Assembly: GCA_963579025.1 (NCBI GenBank)
Contig: CAUZFZ010000087.1
Span: 1 to 42,727, forward strand
DNA from: CAUZFZ01 sp963579025
GTDB taxonomy: Bacteria; Planctomycetota; Planctomycetia; Planctomycetales; Planctomycetaceae
Reading direction: 5' to 3'
Length of the DNA: 42,727 nt
How positions within the stretch are numbered: position 1 is the first letter of the stretch; every line of letters starts with the position of its first letter. Both the position numbers and the translations under genes were made by a program. Positions 1 to 7,504 of the stretch are shown here, piece after piece. The notes under the pieces are model-generated. The model did no database searches, had not been told where the DNA came from, and saw only the letters and a list, made by a program, of their open reading frames with translations.

Positions 1-1
1 G

Positions 2-121
2 GCGAAAACCAAAGATGAACTAACAACGCTGGCGCATCGGAAACTAAAAAGCATGTCCAACGATCCAGGTTTGATCCGCGGATTGTACTTCCGATCCTAT
101 GTTGCAGATTTTTTCAGATGA
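2..121 (+). pseudogene. C-terminal tail of a possible IS630-type transposase (partial)
   Basis: An open frame enters from the left window edge and stops with TGA at 119-121, giving 39 residues beginning AKTKDELTTLAHRKLKS and ending YVADFFR. The basic, helix-rich tail with a final aromatic/FFR-like end resembles, from memory, the last residues of IS630/Tc1-mariner-type DDE transposases. Only the tail is visible, no catalytic residue can be checked, and the call is tentative. It stops a few bases before Calx-beta homology begins in another frame, which would fit an insertion sequence whose end lies near 121-127. Confidence 0.3.
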
Positions 122-1712
122 GCCATATGTCGCGTCGGCGGGAACAGTTCTGACGTTCGCACCCGGAAGTACGAGTCAGTCGTTTACCGTGACGATTAAC
201 GGCGATGATCTCTCTGAAGGTGACGAGACATTTAGCGTACATCTTCTGAATCCCGTTGGTGCCGTCATTCAGGACACTCGTGGAGTTGGCACTATTGTCG
301 ACGATGAGCCAGTTCCGACCGCACCATTTGGGGACACACTGAATGGCGGATCTGGAAATGACACGCTGTCTGGGTTGTTTGGCGACGATGTGATCAATGG
401 CGGAAATGGTCGGGATTCGGTTACTGGCGCAAGTGGGGACGACTCGATTCTAGGTGGAGCGGACTCAGACACACTGGATGGGGGCAGTGGCAATGACACG
501 ATCGACGGACAGGCTGGAGACGACGTCATTCGCACAGGGACCGGACAGGATCTGATTGTCTGGAACGGTGCTGGCGACGGAATAGACATGATCGACGAGT
601 CGGCTGGCTCGCAGGAACTGCTTGTGCAGGGCACCAGTGCGGCGAACACGTTCGTCGTGGATAGTGTTGAAGTCGACGACGTTGGCTTCCTGCGCATCTC
701 AGAAGCCGGTGCGTCGATCACGACAAGCAACTCCGTCAACGAAGTTTCTGTCATGGGCGGAAATGGCAACGACTCGATCACAGTGAACACGATCGACGGA
801 GTCAGACCGCTGCGACTGGTCGTCGATGGTCAATCCGGCGACGACACGATTTCAGCATTGAATGCCCGCATCGGCAGAGTACTGCTCGAACTGCAGGGTG
901 GAGACGGCAACGACTCGATCACGGGCAGTTCTGACCGTGATCTTATCCGTGGCGACGCGGGTGACGATTCGCTCTCTGGAGGCAGCGGCAACGACGAGAT
1001 CGACGGCGGCAATGGACTCGACGTGCTGAATGGCGATGCCGGAAACGATTCACTCCTGGGCGGTCTCGACAACGACACGCTCAATGGCGGTGACGGCGAC
1101 GACAGTCTGTCGGGCAGCTTCGGTAATGATGTTCTGCGGGGTGACGACGGCAATGACACGCTCCGAGGCGGGTTCGGCAACGACAACCTCAACGGGAGCG
1201 TCGGCAACGATCTGCTTGACGGTCAGCAGGATGACGACACTCTGGCTGGCGGTTCGGGTGATGACTCACTGGACGGCGGGACGGGCAACGACACGGTCAA
1301 AGGCCAGTCCGGCAACGACCAGATCAAGGGTGGAGACGGCAACGACCGCATCGAGGGCAACAGCGGCGCCGACACGATCGACGCCGGTGACGGCGATGAC
1401 ACGGTGCTGGGCGGTAATGGAGGCGACATCATCGACGCTGGTGATGGCAACGACAGCATCAACGGCATGGGTGGTCGAGACACGATCCTCGGCAGCGACG
1501 GCAACGACACCCTGCTCGGCGGTGGCAGTGCCGATCGACTGTACGGCGGAGATGGAGCCGACACGCTACGCGGCAACTCAGGCACAGATCGCTTCAACAG
1601 CGGTCAGGGCGGCGGGGCTCCGAAAGACCTGCAGGCAGGCGAAGCCGACGACCAGAACCTGACGATCCAGACTTCCGTGCTCCAGGCACTCGCAGAACTC
1701 AATGGGTTCTGA
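99..1712 (+). CDS. RTX calcium-binding repeat protein with partial Calx-beta domain, N-terminally truncated
   Basis: The 537-residue product starts with the second half of a Calx-beta domain (residues about 9-71, with the SFTVTINGDDLSEGDETF core and a VGTIVDDEP end). Two blocks of glycine/aspartate nonapeptide repeats of the GGxGxDxLxG type follow (about 78-150 and 265-515), separated by a non-repeat beta-rich segment at about 160-260. Such repeats bind calcium outside the cell, and RTX proteins usually leave by type I secretion through an uncleaved C-terminal signal. There is no N-terminal signal peptide, and the Calx-beta domain lacks its first strands. An in-frame stop lies at 72-74, so this is probably the remaining part of a longer adhesin-like protein cut by an insertion. 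No convincing ribosome binding site precedes the ATG, so expression is uncertain. Confidence 0.8.
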   Translation: MLQIFSDEPYVASAGTVLTFAPGSTSQSFTVTINGDDLSEGDETFSVHLLNPVGAVIQDTRGVGTIVDDEPVPTAPFGDTLNGGSGNDTLSGLFGDDVINGGNGRDSVTGASGDDSILGGADSDTLDGGSGNDTIDGQAGDDVIRTGTGQDLIVWNGAGDGIDMIDESAGSQELLVQGTSAANTFVVDSVEVDDVGFLRISEAGASITTSNSVNEVSVMGGNGNDSITVNTIDGVRPLRLVVDGQSGDDTISALNARIGRVLLELQGGDGNDSITGSSDRDLIRGDAGDDSLSGGSGNDEIDGGNGLDVLNGDAGNDSLLGGLDNDTLNGGDGDDSLSGSFGNDVLRGDDGNDTLRGGFGNDNLNGSVGNDLLDGQQDDDTLAGGSGDDSLDGGTGNDTVKGQSGNDQIKGGDGNDRIEGNSGADTIDAGDGDDTVLGGNGGDIIDAGDGNDSINGMGGRDTILGSDGNDTLLGGGSADRLYGGDGADTLRGNSGTDRFNSGQGGGAPKDLQAGEADDQNLTIQTSVLQALAELNGF

Positions 1713-1850
1713 TCAGGAATGGCAAAGCTGTCTCCAGCTCGTTCCCGTTCGTCCGGAATCGCGTCCTGCAAACAGGGAATAAAGTACGCCGACACGAACC
1801 CCAGAAAATGACCGTCGGCGCGGCGGTGGATACCCGGTTAGTGGCGCTTC
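1713..1850. other. Convergent spacer
   Basis: This 138-nt gap lies between the converging RTX and response-regulator genes. I see no gene and no clear U-tract terminator in it. Confidence 0.4.
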
Positions 1851-2228
1851 CTATGCTGAAACACTGGGAATGAACCCAAGCACGTCCTCCGCTGAAAACG
1901 GCTTTCGCAATACGTCGACGGCTTTGACGAACTCGGAGAAGCTGTCGAGGTCGTCGCAATCGAGTCCGGTCATAAGGACGACGGTCGGCGAAGGTTCAAC
2001 GAGTTTGAGCTTGGCGCAGACCAGCCAGCCATATTGCAGCGGCATCTTGATGTCGAGAAAAACGACTTCAGCTTTAGACTCAATCGCTTGATTGATCGCT
2101 TGCTCTCCGTCGGCTGCGGCGTGAACTTCGCAGCCAGCAGATTCGAGCACACGACCGACGAACTCTCGGATATCAGGATCATCATCGACGACCAACGCAC
2201 GTACTGCACTCGACCTGTCGGCGGACAT
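1851..2228 (-). CDS. Stand-alone receiver-domain response regulator
   Basis: The 125-residue protein is a single CheY-type receiver with no output domain. Visible signature residues are the acidic pair in VVDDDPD (D15, D16), the phosphoacceptor D59 in VFLDIKMP, T87 in VLMTG and K109 in LRKPF. It would be phosphorylated by a histidine kinase and pass the signal by protein contact; no kinase lies nearby. The ATG at 2228 places the receiver at the very N-terminus and has a weak GAG upstream. The frame stays open further upstream (to 2399), but that extension has no domain resemblance. The next gene on the left is convergent. The partner and the process controlled cannot be inferred. Confidence 0.85.
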   Translation of the reverse strand: MSADRSSAVRALVVDDDPDIREFVGRVLESAGCEVHAAADGEQAINQAIESKAEVVFLDIKMPLQYGWLVCAKLKLVEPSPTVVLMTGLDCDDLDSFSEFVKAVDVLRKPFSAEDVLGFIPSVSA

Positions 2229-2416
2229 GGAAACACTCTCATGAAGGTAGGCAATATGGGGTGGGATAAGGACGTAAGGTCCGGGGGGGAACGTCATTGT
2301 ATTTGGCATCAGCATCTGCGTCGATGACTGATCAGAGCACGTCAGCCCGGTCATGGAGCGTGTTGCGAAGACTTCGCCGTGATTCACCGGACGCAACAAA
2401 ACGGAAGCGGAAATTC

Positions 2417-2506
2417 GGGACGTAGCCTACTTAACGTCCCTCGACCCGCGACCGGGTGTGTGGGGGGCGGGTCGAATCTGCCGGAGCCGTCGCGGGCAGC
2501 TCCGGC
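2417..2506. repeat. Cluster of three consecutive perfect-stem hairpins
   Basis: Three inverted repeats follow one another almost without gap: GGGACGT (2417-2423) with ACGTCCC (2434-2440); CGACCCGC (2442-2449) with GCGGGTCG (2467-2474); GCCGGAGC (2480-2487) with GCTCCGGC (2499-2506). No convincing gene covers them. They lie about 190-280 nt upstream of the response regulator on the minus strand, so they could be a structured leader, a small RNA or an interspersed repeat. Confidence 0.6.
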
Positions 2507-2910
2507 GTTCTCGTTCGTCGGTGGCTGGCAAGAGGCTCCACTTCTCCCGTGCAGCCTTGGAACCGTCAGGACGGCCGGTTGGTCATCCCAAACCCCGACG
2601 CCGCAGAAGCGACGCTATAAGTGACAGGAATTGACAGGACTCCGGACGGTCGTCACTGCTCAGATGCCAGCAACCGTCGAAGCGCTTCCGCCTTCTCATC
2701 GTCCGTCAGCGGCAAGGCCATGATGGCCAGTACAGCAGCAGCGAATCCCGAGTTCTCCGGGGATGAATCAGGTGCCTGTTCACCGGAACCAGACGCGCTG
2801 TCCGTCCCACTTCCGTGACCTGTTTCCGGCGTTCTGGGGGAAACCGTGGCGGAAACGTCCGAGACGGACAGCGCAACCTGAGTGCAGTCAACGACTTCAA
2901 ACTCTGTGCG

Positions 2911-2962
2911 TTTGGACTGTCGATCCGGAGGTTGAGGGTTCAAGTCCCTTCGGGCTCGCTCC
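2911..2962 (+). tRNA. tRNA 3' half (Asp-like, anticodon GTC), likely attachment-site scar
   Basis: The anticodon arm is complete: stem TTGGA (2912-2916), loop CTGTCGA (2917-2923, anticodon GTC) and TCCGG (2924-2928). It is followed by a 5-nt variable loop, a T arm (GAGGG 2934-2938, TTCAAGT, CCCTT 2946-2950) and the 3' acceptor strand CGGGCTC (2951-2957). The expected 5' partner GAGCCCG and a D arm are missing upstream. The piece is therefore half a tRNA cut at the anticodon arm, the usual core of tRNA-targeted integration. Confidence 0.55.
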
Positions 2963-3000
2963 AAAGCCCCGTTGTCACCGAGTGACAGCGGGGCTTTTTT
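2963..3000 (+). terminator. Strong intrinsic terminator behind the tRNA 3' half
   Basis: A 16-bp stem (2963-2978 with 2982-2997, one G-T wobble, 3-nt loop) is GC-rich in its lower part and runs into T6 at 2995-3000. This is a textbook rho-independent terminator. It suggests that the tRNA 3' half still carries the original downstream flank of a tRNA gene. Confidence 0.85.
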
Positions 3001-3166
3001 CGTGACAGGGATTGAAGTTACGTCGACGGCGCCATGACGTTGCCCTTGCCCCTCTCGACCATTGGTCAGCAAATGACTCCGTTTGCCCCTGATCGACGCA
3101 TCACCTTCAGGCAACAATCATGTTGCCAGGGACGATTCCGAAAAGGTGAGGTGGCGTCGCACTTCG

Positions 3167-3266
3167 CCCCCGGCATTTCGCCGGGGGTTCCCGCGTCTTC
3201 GCACTACCCCGCGAAAACACCGCCCGTAGTGCAGAAACGCGAGAACCCCCGAGGTAAACTCGGGGG
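3167..3266. repeat. 100-nt compound palindrome, REP/BIME-like
   Basis: Two perfect 8-bp, 5-nt-loop hairpins (CCCCCGGC 3167-3174 with GCCGGGGG 3180-3187; CCCCCGAG 3246-3253 with CTCGGGGG 3259-3266) flank an imperfect outer inverted repeat (3181-3207 against 3226-3252, roughly 80% complementary). The same bases can form either two small hairpins or one long stem. This is the architecture of paired REP elements. The copy number elsewhere is unknown. Confidence 0.65.
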
Positions 3267-3376
3267 CGGTGCAACGAGAGCCCTGCGGTTCGTGATCATG
3301 CTGGATCGCCTCACATGATGCCGCACATCGCGACGCTTCTCACTCGGTGGCCGCGATAGCGCTCCGATCGTCTCGA

Positions 3377-4678
3377 TCAGAATAGCTCGCCGATTGCCTG
3401 GCCGTGATCGGTGATTGGGATTGGGCGGTCGCCGTCGTAGAGTTCTGTGGCCGGGTCGATGCCGAGCGTTTCGAAGATCGTCGCGTGGAGATCGGGAACA
3501 GAGATTGGTCGGTCGATGACGGTGCGGCCGAGGTCATCGGTTTCGCCAATGACCTGCCCCGTCCTGAGCCCCCCGCCAAACAGCGCTGCGCTGAATGCCG
3601 CAGACTGATGGCCTCGTCCGCCTTTGCCGTCGAACTCCGGCGGCCGACCGAATTCCGTGGCAAGGACAATCAGCGTTTCGTCGAGGAGACCTCGCAGTTC
3701 GAGGTCCTCGACAAGAGCACTGAGAGCCTGGTCGAGGTCCTCAATCAGCAGGTGCTGATTCGCCTGGCCGTGGCGATGAGTATCCCAGCCGGTTCCGTTC
3801 TTGAAGTTCAGATCGTAGGCCACCTCGACAAAGCGCGAGCCGGATTCGACCAGCCGTCGAGCCAACAAGCATCGCTGTCCGAAACCGCTGCCATAACGCT
3901 CTCGCGTGGCCTCTCGTTCGGCCTTCAAATCGAAGACTCGCGAGAATGCACTGTTCATCAGCTTCTGCGCCTCATCGATCGCCGCGTCGTATGCCTGCGT
4001 CGTTTTGCCGGCCGACTGCCGCGCTTTGGTGCGCAGGAGGCTCAGCAGATTTGAGCGTCGTTCTTGCCGCTCGGCCGACACGTCGAAGGGACGCCGCAGT
4101 CCGGTCGGGCCCGCTTCCGGATCGGTGAGGTAAAGGTAGCCATACTGCCCGCCGAGAAATCCCGGCCCGCGAGTGACATTCGGATATCCCATCACGATGT
4201 ACGGAGGAATGCCGTCCGCGCGCCGACCTCGCTGATGAGTGATGAGCGATCCGAGCGACGGATAGACGACCGTGCCGCTTGTCAGCCGACCTGTCTTCAT
4301 CAGTCCCGTCGAGTCCGCGTGGTCGACCTTCAGCGGATGAGTCAGCGTCCGCAACAGCACGCCCCGATCCAGAAGATCGGCCGTGCGGGACAGATGCTCG
4401 CAGACTCGGACACCGGGAATCGCTGTCGAAATCGAGCGATAAGCCGATCCCGCTTTGTTGGCTTGCGGGTCGCCGACCGTCTTCGGATCCAGCGTGTCGA
4501 CATGGCACATGCCTCCGCCCATCCAGAGGAGGATGCAGGACTGAGCCTTACCGCGCGGGGCAGCTTTGGGGTCGTCATTCGAAGCGGCCAGCGATCGTGA
4601 TACCGAAGCGACAGAGACCGCGCCGAGTCCTGCAAATTCGCGTCGCGACAGCTTCGTCCTGTCTGCTGGCCCTGTCAT
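3377..4678 (-). CDS. DUF1501 family exported protein
   Basis: The 433-residue protein belongs to the DUF1501 family, distantly related to sulfatase/phosphatase folds and very abundant in Planctomycetes. A twin-arginine signal lies at residues 11-18 (SRREFAGL), followed by a short hydrophobic stretch, so export by Tat is likely. Family hallmarks are the CILLWMGGGMCHVDTLDPK segment after the signal, the GWDTHRHGQAN segment in the middle and ATEFGRPP with GGRGHQ towards the end. The ATG at 4678 overlaps the stop of the upstream DUF1549/DUF1553 gene by 4 nt (ATGA), indicating translational coupling and a joint function. The biochemical role of the pair is not established; polysaccharide or sulfated-glycan breakdown has been proposed for such operons. 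Confidence 0.9.
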   Translation of the reverse strand: MTGPADRTKLSRREFAGLGAVSVASVSRSLAASNDDPKAAPRGKAQSCILLWMGGGMCHVDTLDPKTVGDPQANKAGSAYRSISTAIPGVRVCEHLSRTADLLDRGVLLRTLTHPLKVDHADSTGLMKTGRLTSGTVVYPSLGSLITHQRGRRADGIPPYIVMGYPNVTRGPGFLGGQYGYLYLTDPEAGPTGLRRPFDVSAERQERRSNLLSLLRTKARQSAGKTTQAYDAAIDEAQKLMNSAFSRVFDLKAEREATRERYGSGFGQRCLLARRLVESGSRFVEVAYDLNFKNGTGWDTHRHGQANQHLLIEDLDQALSALVEDLELRGLLDETLIVLATEFGRPPEFDGKGGRGHQSAAFSAALFGGGLRTGQVIGETDDLGRTVIDRPISVPDLHATIFETLGIDPATELYDGDRPIPITDHGQAIGELF

Positions 4679-7287
4679 GGCACCACCACGAATTCCGGGC
4701 TGTTGATCAGCGCCCAAAGAACATCCTCAATCCGTTCGCGAAAATCGTTGGTCAGCCTCGCGGTTGGAGGCTCGCCTTTCGCAACCCGCTGCTGAGCCGC
4801 CAACATCAGCCGGGTCTGATCCGGCTCCAGGTGTTTTCGCCAGTCCGGCTGGAATGTGCTGAGCGGTTCGATTGGCCGAGGCGGTTTGCCGGTACACCGT
4901 TCTTCGAACGCGGGGGCGAGTACTGTGACGACGCTTCGCCGCTCGTCGTTGTCCGGCTTTCGCCCGAGCACACTGAGGAACAGCCGGTCTGCGAGTTGCT
5001 CGACCGTTTGTTCTTCCAGGCACGACTCCGTGACCGCACTTCGTTCCGAGAGACGCACGATGCGCTGGGACATCAGCCCGTTGAACATCAGCAGTGGCTG
5101 TAGTGCGGACGTTGTCTGCTCGCGGTCGCTGCGAGGCTGCTGGCGGCTGCCGTTCCACCCGAAGACGGTCATCACATCGACAACCGTCTGACTGACTGGC
5201 ATTCCCAGGGAAGGGCGGTCCCGCTCGTTCGGCAGCGCGGCAAACTGCCATGCACGCCGCGGCCGTGGCAACTGAACAGCTCCCGGGTCGGTCGCGTGAA
5301 CGCCCAGCGTCTCGGCCTGAAAGTCCTTGCCGACGGCAACAAACAGCGAATCGACCAACTGCTCCGCCGACATCAACCGCCCCTCAAGCTGCCGTTGCCA
5401 CGCGTCGGAATTCAGAATGTGTCTCGCGAGTGACTTCAGGTCGTAACCGCTTTCGACAAACTCGGCACTCAGCGAGCGAAGCAACTGAGGGTGAGCCGCC
5501 TGAGGAGAATCATTCCACTGGTCGACCGGCTCAATCAGTCCTTCGCCAAACAAACGCTTCCAGACGCGATTGACAATCACATCCGAAAAACGCGAGTTGC
5601 CCGGCGAGGTCAACACAGCCGCAAGCTCTGCACGTGCCCCTGAAGCCAGCGGGCTCAGGGAATCCGATTCTGCCTCACCGGTCAGCCAGTGCGCTCGCAG
5701 CCCGACCGGTTCGATTTGCTGTCCGGAGACGAGAGACGTTGTGATGACGCCTGGCTGCTTCGCCTTGCCGGCAGCGGCGACGCTGGTCGCCGGAACGGTC
5801 AGCGAACCGCCATTCAGATACGCGGCCAGGAGAAACAGGTCGGCCTGTCGAAACCGGCCGACGGGTGAGTCGTGGCAACGGGCACACTTCAGGTCGACGG
5901 CAGCAAACGCCTTCACGGCGACGTGAGCCCGCATTGCCATCGGAGCATCGTTACCTGTCGCCAGCGCGAATCTCGCCGGCCCGTCATCGCGACCAGCCCG
6001 GTTCTCCATCATCAACAGTTCGGTGGCAAACTGGTCAAACGGTTTGTTGTCGCGAAATGACTCGTACAGCCACTGCCGAAACGCTCCGGAGTTGTTGAGT
6101 GTCGGAAAAACGACTGACGGGTTCTCAGCCAGCACGTCCTGCCAGTACCCCACCTGGCTGTCGGCCCACTCCGGTGAGGCGAGGAATCGATCGATGATCC
6201 GCGTGCGTTTGTCCGGTCGGCTTTCGGAGAGAAACTGCGAGACCTCGTCGAACGTCGGAATCCGCCCGCGAATCGTCAGTGACAGCCGACGGAGAAACTC
6301 CGCATCGTTAATGAGGCCGGCCTCCGAACCGGCCAACAGTGCCGCATCGATGCTGCTTCGATCCGAGCCGGCGGGTGCCCACCGCTGCGACAGCACGTGA
6401 GCCTTGTCGTGTCGGTCACGCCAGAGTCCGTCGTCATCCAGGACACTTTGATTCGTTGTGTCGAGCCTTGTTGCAAAAACCGCGTCGTTGCAGCGAAGAA
6501 ACTCGTCGACATTCAGCGGATGCGGAGACAACCGCAGCTCGTCGATGAAGCCGTCGAAGCCGCGATCGACCACCTGTCCGGTCCGCAGCCGAGCCCCGAT
6601 TGTGAAGGGAGCTGTGCCAGGTGGTCGCAGCGTGTTCTGATTGGATTGCCCGCCGAGGAACAGTTCACCCGTCTGCCGGTAATCCAGAAACCAGCGAATG
6701 GTCGCGGCCGACGCCGTGCCTTCGTGGACGAGGGCGAAGTGGTGCCAGCGATCTGCGGCGACGATTCGGTCACCCAGTCCGAAGGACCGGCCGTCGAAAC
6801 CCTCCAGCTCGACGCTCAATCGAGGAGAGCCCTTCTTGTCCGCAACCAGCCCGATGGCCAACCGAGTCCAGGTGCCTTTATCAAAAGCGAACTGAGTGAC
6901 CAGCCGATCGGCAATTCCCGTTTCAGTCAGAAACGTGTTCGAAGCCGGCGAGCGAAAAAAGCCCTCCCAGGTGAAGTTCTCGGCGAAGCCCTCAGACCGG
7001 CTGGGCATCGCGTACACGATCGAGCCACGACCGTTGAAACGCCAACTGCCGAGGTTCCGCAAACCTGGTGTAAGAAGCTGACCGGGATTGAGGTCCGAAA
7101 ACAGAACCGATCCGGCTCGAATTGCCGAACTGGAGTTTTCGGAGCGAAAATGCCAGGCGGGTGGTTCGGCTGTCACGGCAGACTCGGCAAGAACAGCCAC
7201 CGCGAGGATAACCACCAATGTCCTCAACCGAAGGTGGGACAGCAGCGGGACGTTTCGCTGCGATTGATTCCTGCTGGCCGCAAGCAT
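4675..7287 (-). CDS. LamG-DUF1549-DUF1553 protein with CxxCH motif
   Basis: The 870-residue protein has an N-terminal signal peptide (hydrophobic core at about 25-40, ending near AVTAEPP). A LamG/concanavalin-like domain follows at about 70-265, with FTWEGFFRSP and the FDGFIDELRLSPHPL end. DUF1549 lies at about 310-500 and DUF1553 at about 560-830. Inside DUF1549, KCARCHDSP carries a CxxCH (C468, C471, H472), a possible c-type haem site that is conserved in this family. The LamG domain suggests binding of a carbohydrate or other surface ligand in the periplasm. It is the first gene of a two-gene operon with the DUF1501 gene (4-nt overlap). There is no separate Planctomycete cytochrome domain at the N-terminus, unlike many relatives. 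Confidence 0.9.
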   Translation of the reverse strand: MLAASRNQSQRNVPLLSHLRLRTLVVILAVAVLAESAVTAEPPAWHFRSENSSSAIRAGSVLFSDLNPGQLLTPGLRNLGSWRFNGRGSIVYAMPSRSEGFAENFTWEGFFRSPASNTFLTETGIADRLVTQFAFDKGTWTRLAIGLVADKKGSPRLSVELEGFDGRSFGLGDRIVAADRWHHFALVHEGTASAATIRWFLDYRQTGELFLGGQSNQNTLRPPGTAPFTIGARLRTGQVVDRGFDGFIDELRLSPHPLNVDEFLRCNDAVFATRLDTTNQSVLDDDGLWRDRHDKAHVLSQRWAPAGSDRSSIDAALLAGSEAGLINDAEFLRRLSLTIRGRIPTFDEVSQFLSESRPDKRTRIIDRFLASPEWADSQVGYWQDVLAENPSVVFPTLNNSGAFRQWLYESFRDNKPFDQFATELLMMENRAGRDDGPARFALATGNDAPMAMRAHVAVKAFAAVDLKCARCHDSPVGRFRQADLFLLAAYLNGGSLTVPATSVAAAGKAKQPGVITTSLVSGQQIEPVGLRAHWLTGEAESDSLSPLASGARAELAAVLTSPGNSRFSDVIVNRVWKRLFGEGLIEPVDQWNDSPQAAHPQLLRSLSAEFVESGYDLKSLARHILNSDAWQRQLEGRLMSAEQLVDSLFVAVGKDFQAETLGVHATDPGAVQLPRPRRAWQFAALPNERDRPSLGMPVSQTVVDVMTVFGWNGSRQQPRSDREQTTSALQPLLMFNGLMSQRIVRLSERSAVTESCLEEQTVEQLADRLFLSVLGRKPDNDERRSVVTVLAPAFEERCTGKPPRPIEPLSTFQPDWRKHLEPDQTRLMLAAQQRVAKGEPPTARLTNDFRERIEDVLWALINSPEFVVVP

Positions 7288-7504
7288 GGCTTCACCCGGA
7301 CGGACTGAGTGACCTCACCCTCAGCCACCTTATGCCGATGCAGCTTCGAAATCTATTCCAGGCAATGCCAGCCCGTGCGTATGCACACAACAGCGGTGAC
7401 CGCTGCCTGTACCTCTACTTGACGACATCGAGGCGCCGGGAAACGCTACACTCGCCTGGCCATGAACTGCGGACGGTTCACAATTGAAAGGACGATTGCC
7501 TCCC
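7288..7504. other. Divergent intergenic region
   Basis: The spacer separates the minus-strand LamG-DUF1549 gene from the plus-strand PHP-type gene and should hold both promoters. I could not pick convincing -35/-10 boxes. An AAAGGA at 7487-7492 may serve as a distant ribosome binding site for the gene that follows. Confidence 0.4.

Larger units (their letters stand above)
2653..3117 (-). pseudogene. Reading frame spanning a tRNA 3' half; possible recombinase C-terminal tail remnant
   Basis: This 154-codon frame reads antisense through a tRNA terminator and tRNA 3' half, giving the artefactual ARRDLNPQPPDRQ string. It then continues into a Ser/Gly/Pro-rich stretch and a helical end, LPLTDDEKAEALRRLL. 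From memory, tails of this layout follow tRNA attachment cores in planctomycete integrase loci, where the recombinase gene overlaps its attachment site. No recombinase catalytic domain is present, so this is at best a remnant and may not be translated at all. Its value is mainly as a marker of a past integration. Confidence 0.3.

Noticed and set aside
340..1620. Regularly spaced direct repeats suggestive of a CRISPR array
   Set aside because: The period follows the coding nonapeptide repeats, the units are degenerate, and there are no unique spacers.
269..1662. Long antisense and alternate-frame open frames across the RTX repeats
   Set aside because: They arise from the repetitive GC-rich RTX codons; their products are low-complexity Ser/Pro or Thr/Ala strings with no domain.
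2379..2818. Two small plus-strand frames over the hairpin cluster
   Set aside because: They run through the stem-loops, have no ribosome binding site and show low-complexity products.
3404..5103. Plus-strand frames antisense to the DUF1501 and LamG-DUF1549 genes
   Set aside because: The minus-strand proteins have clear domains, signal peptides and coupled starts; the opposite frames are shadows.
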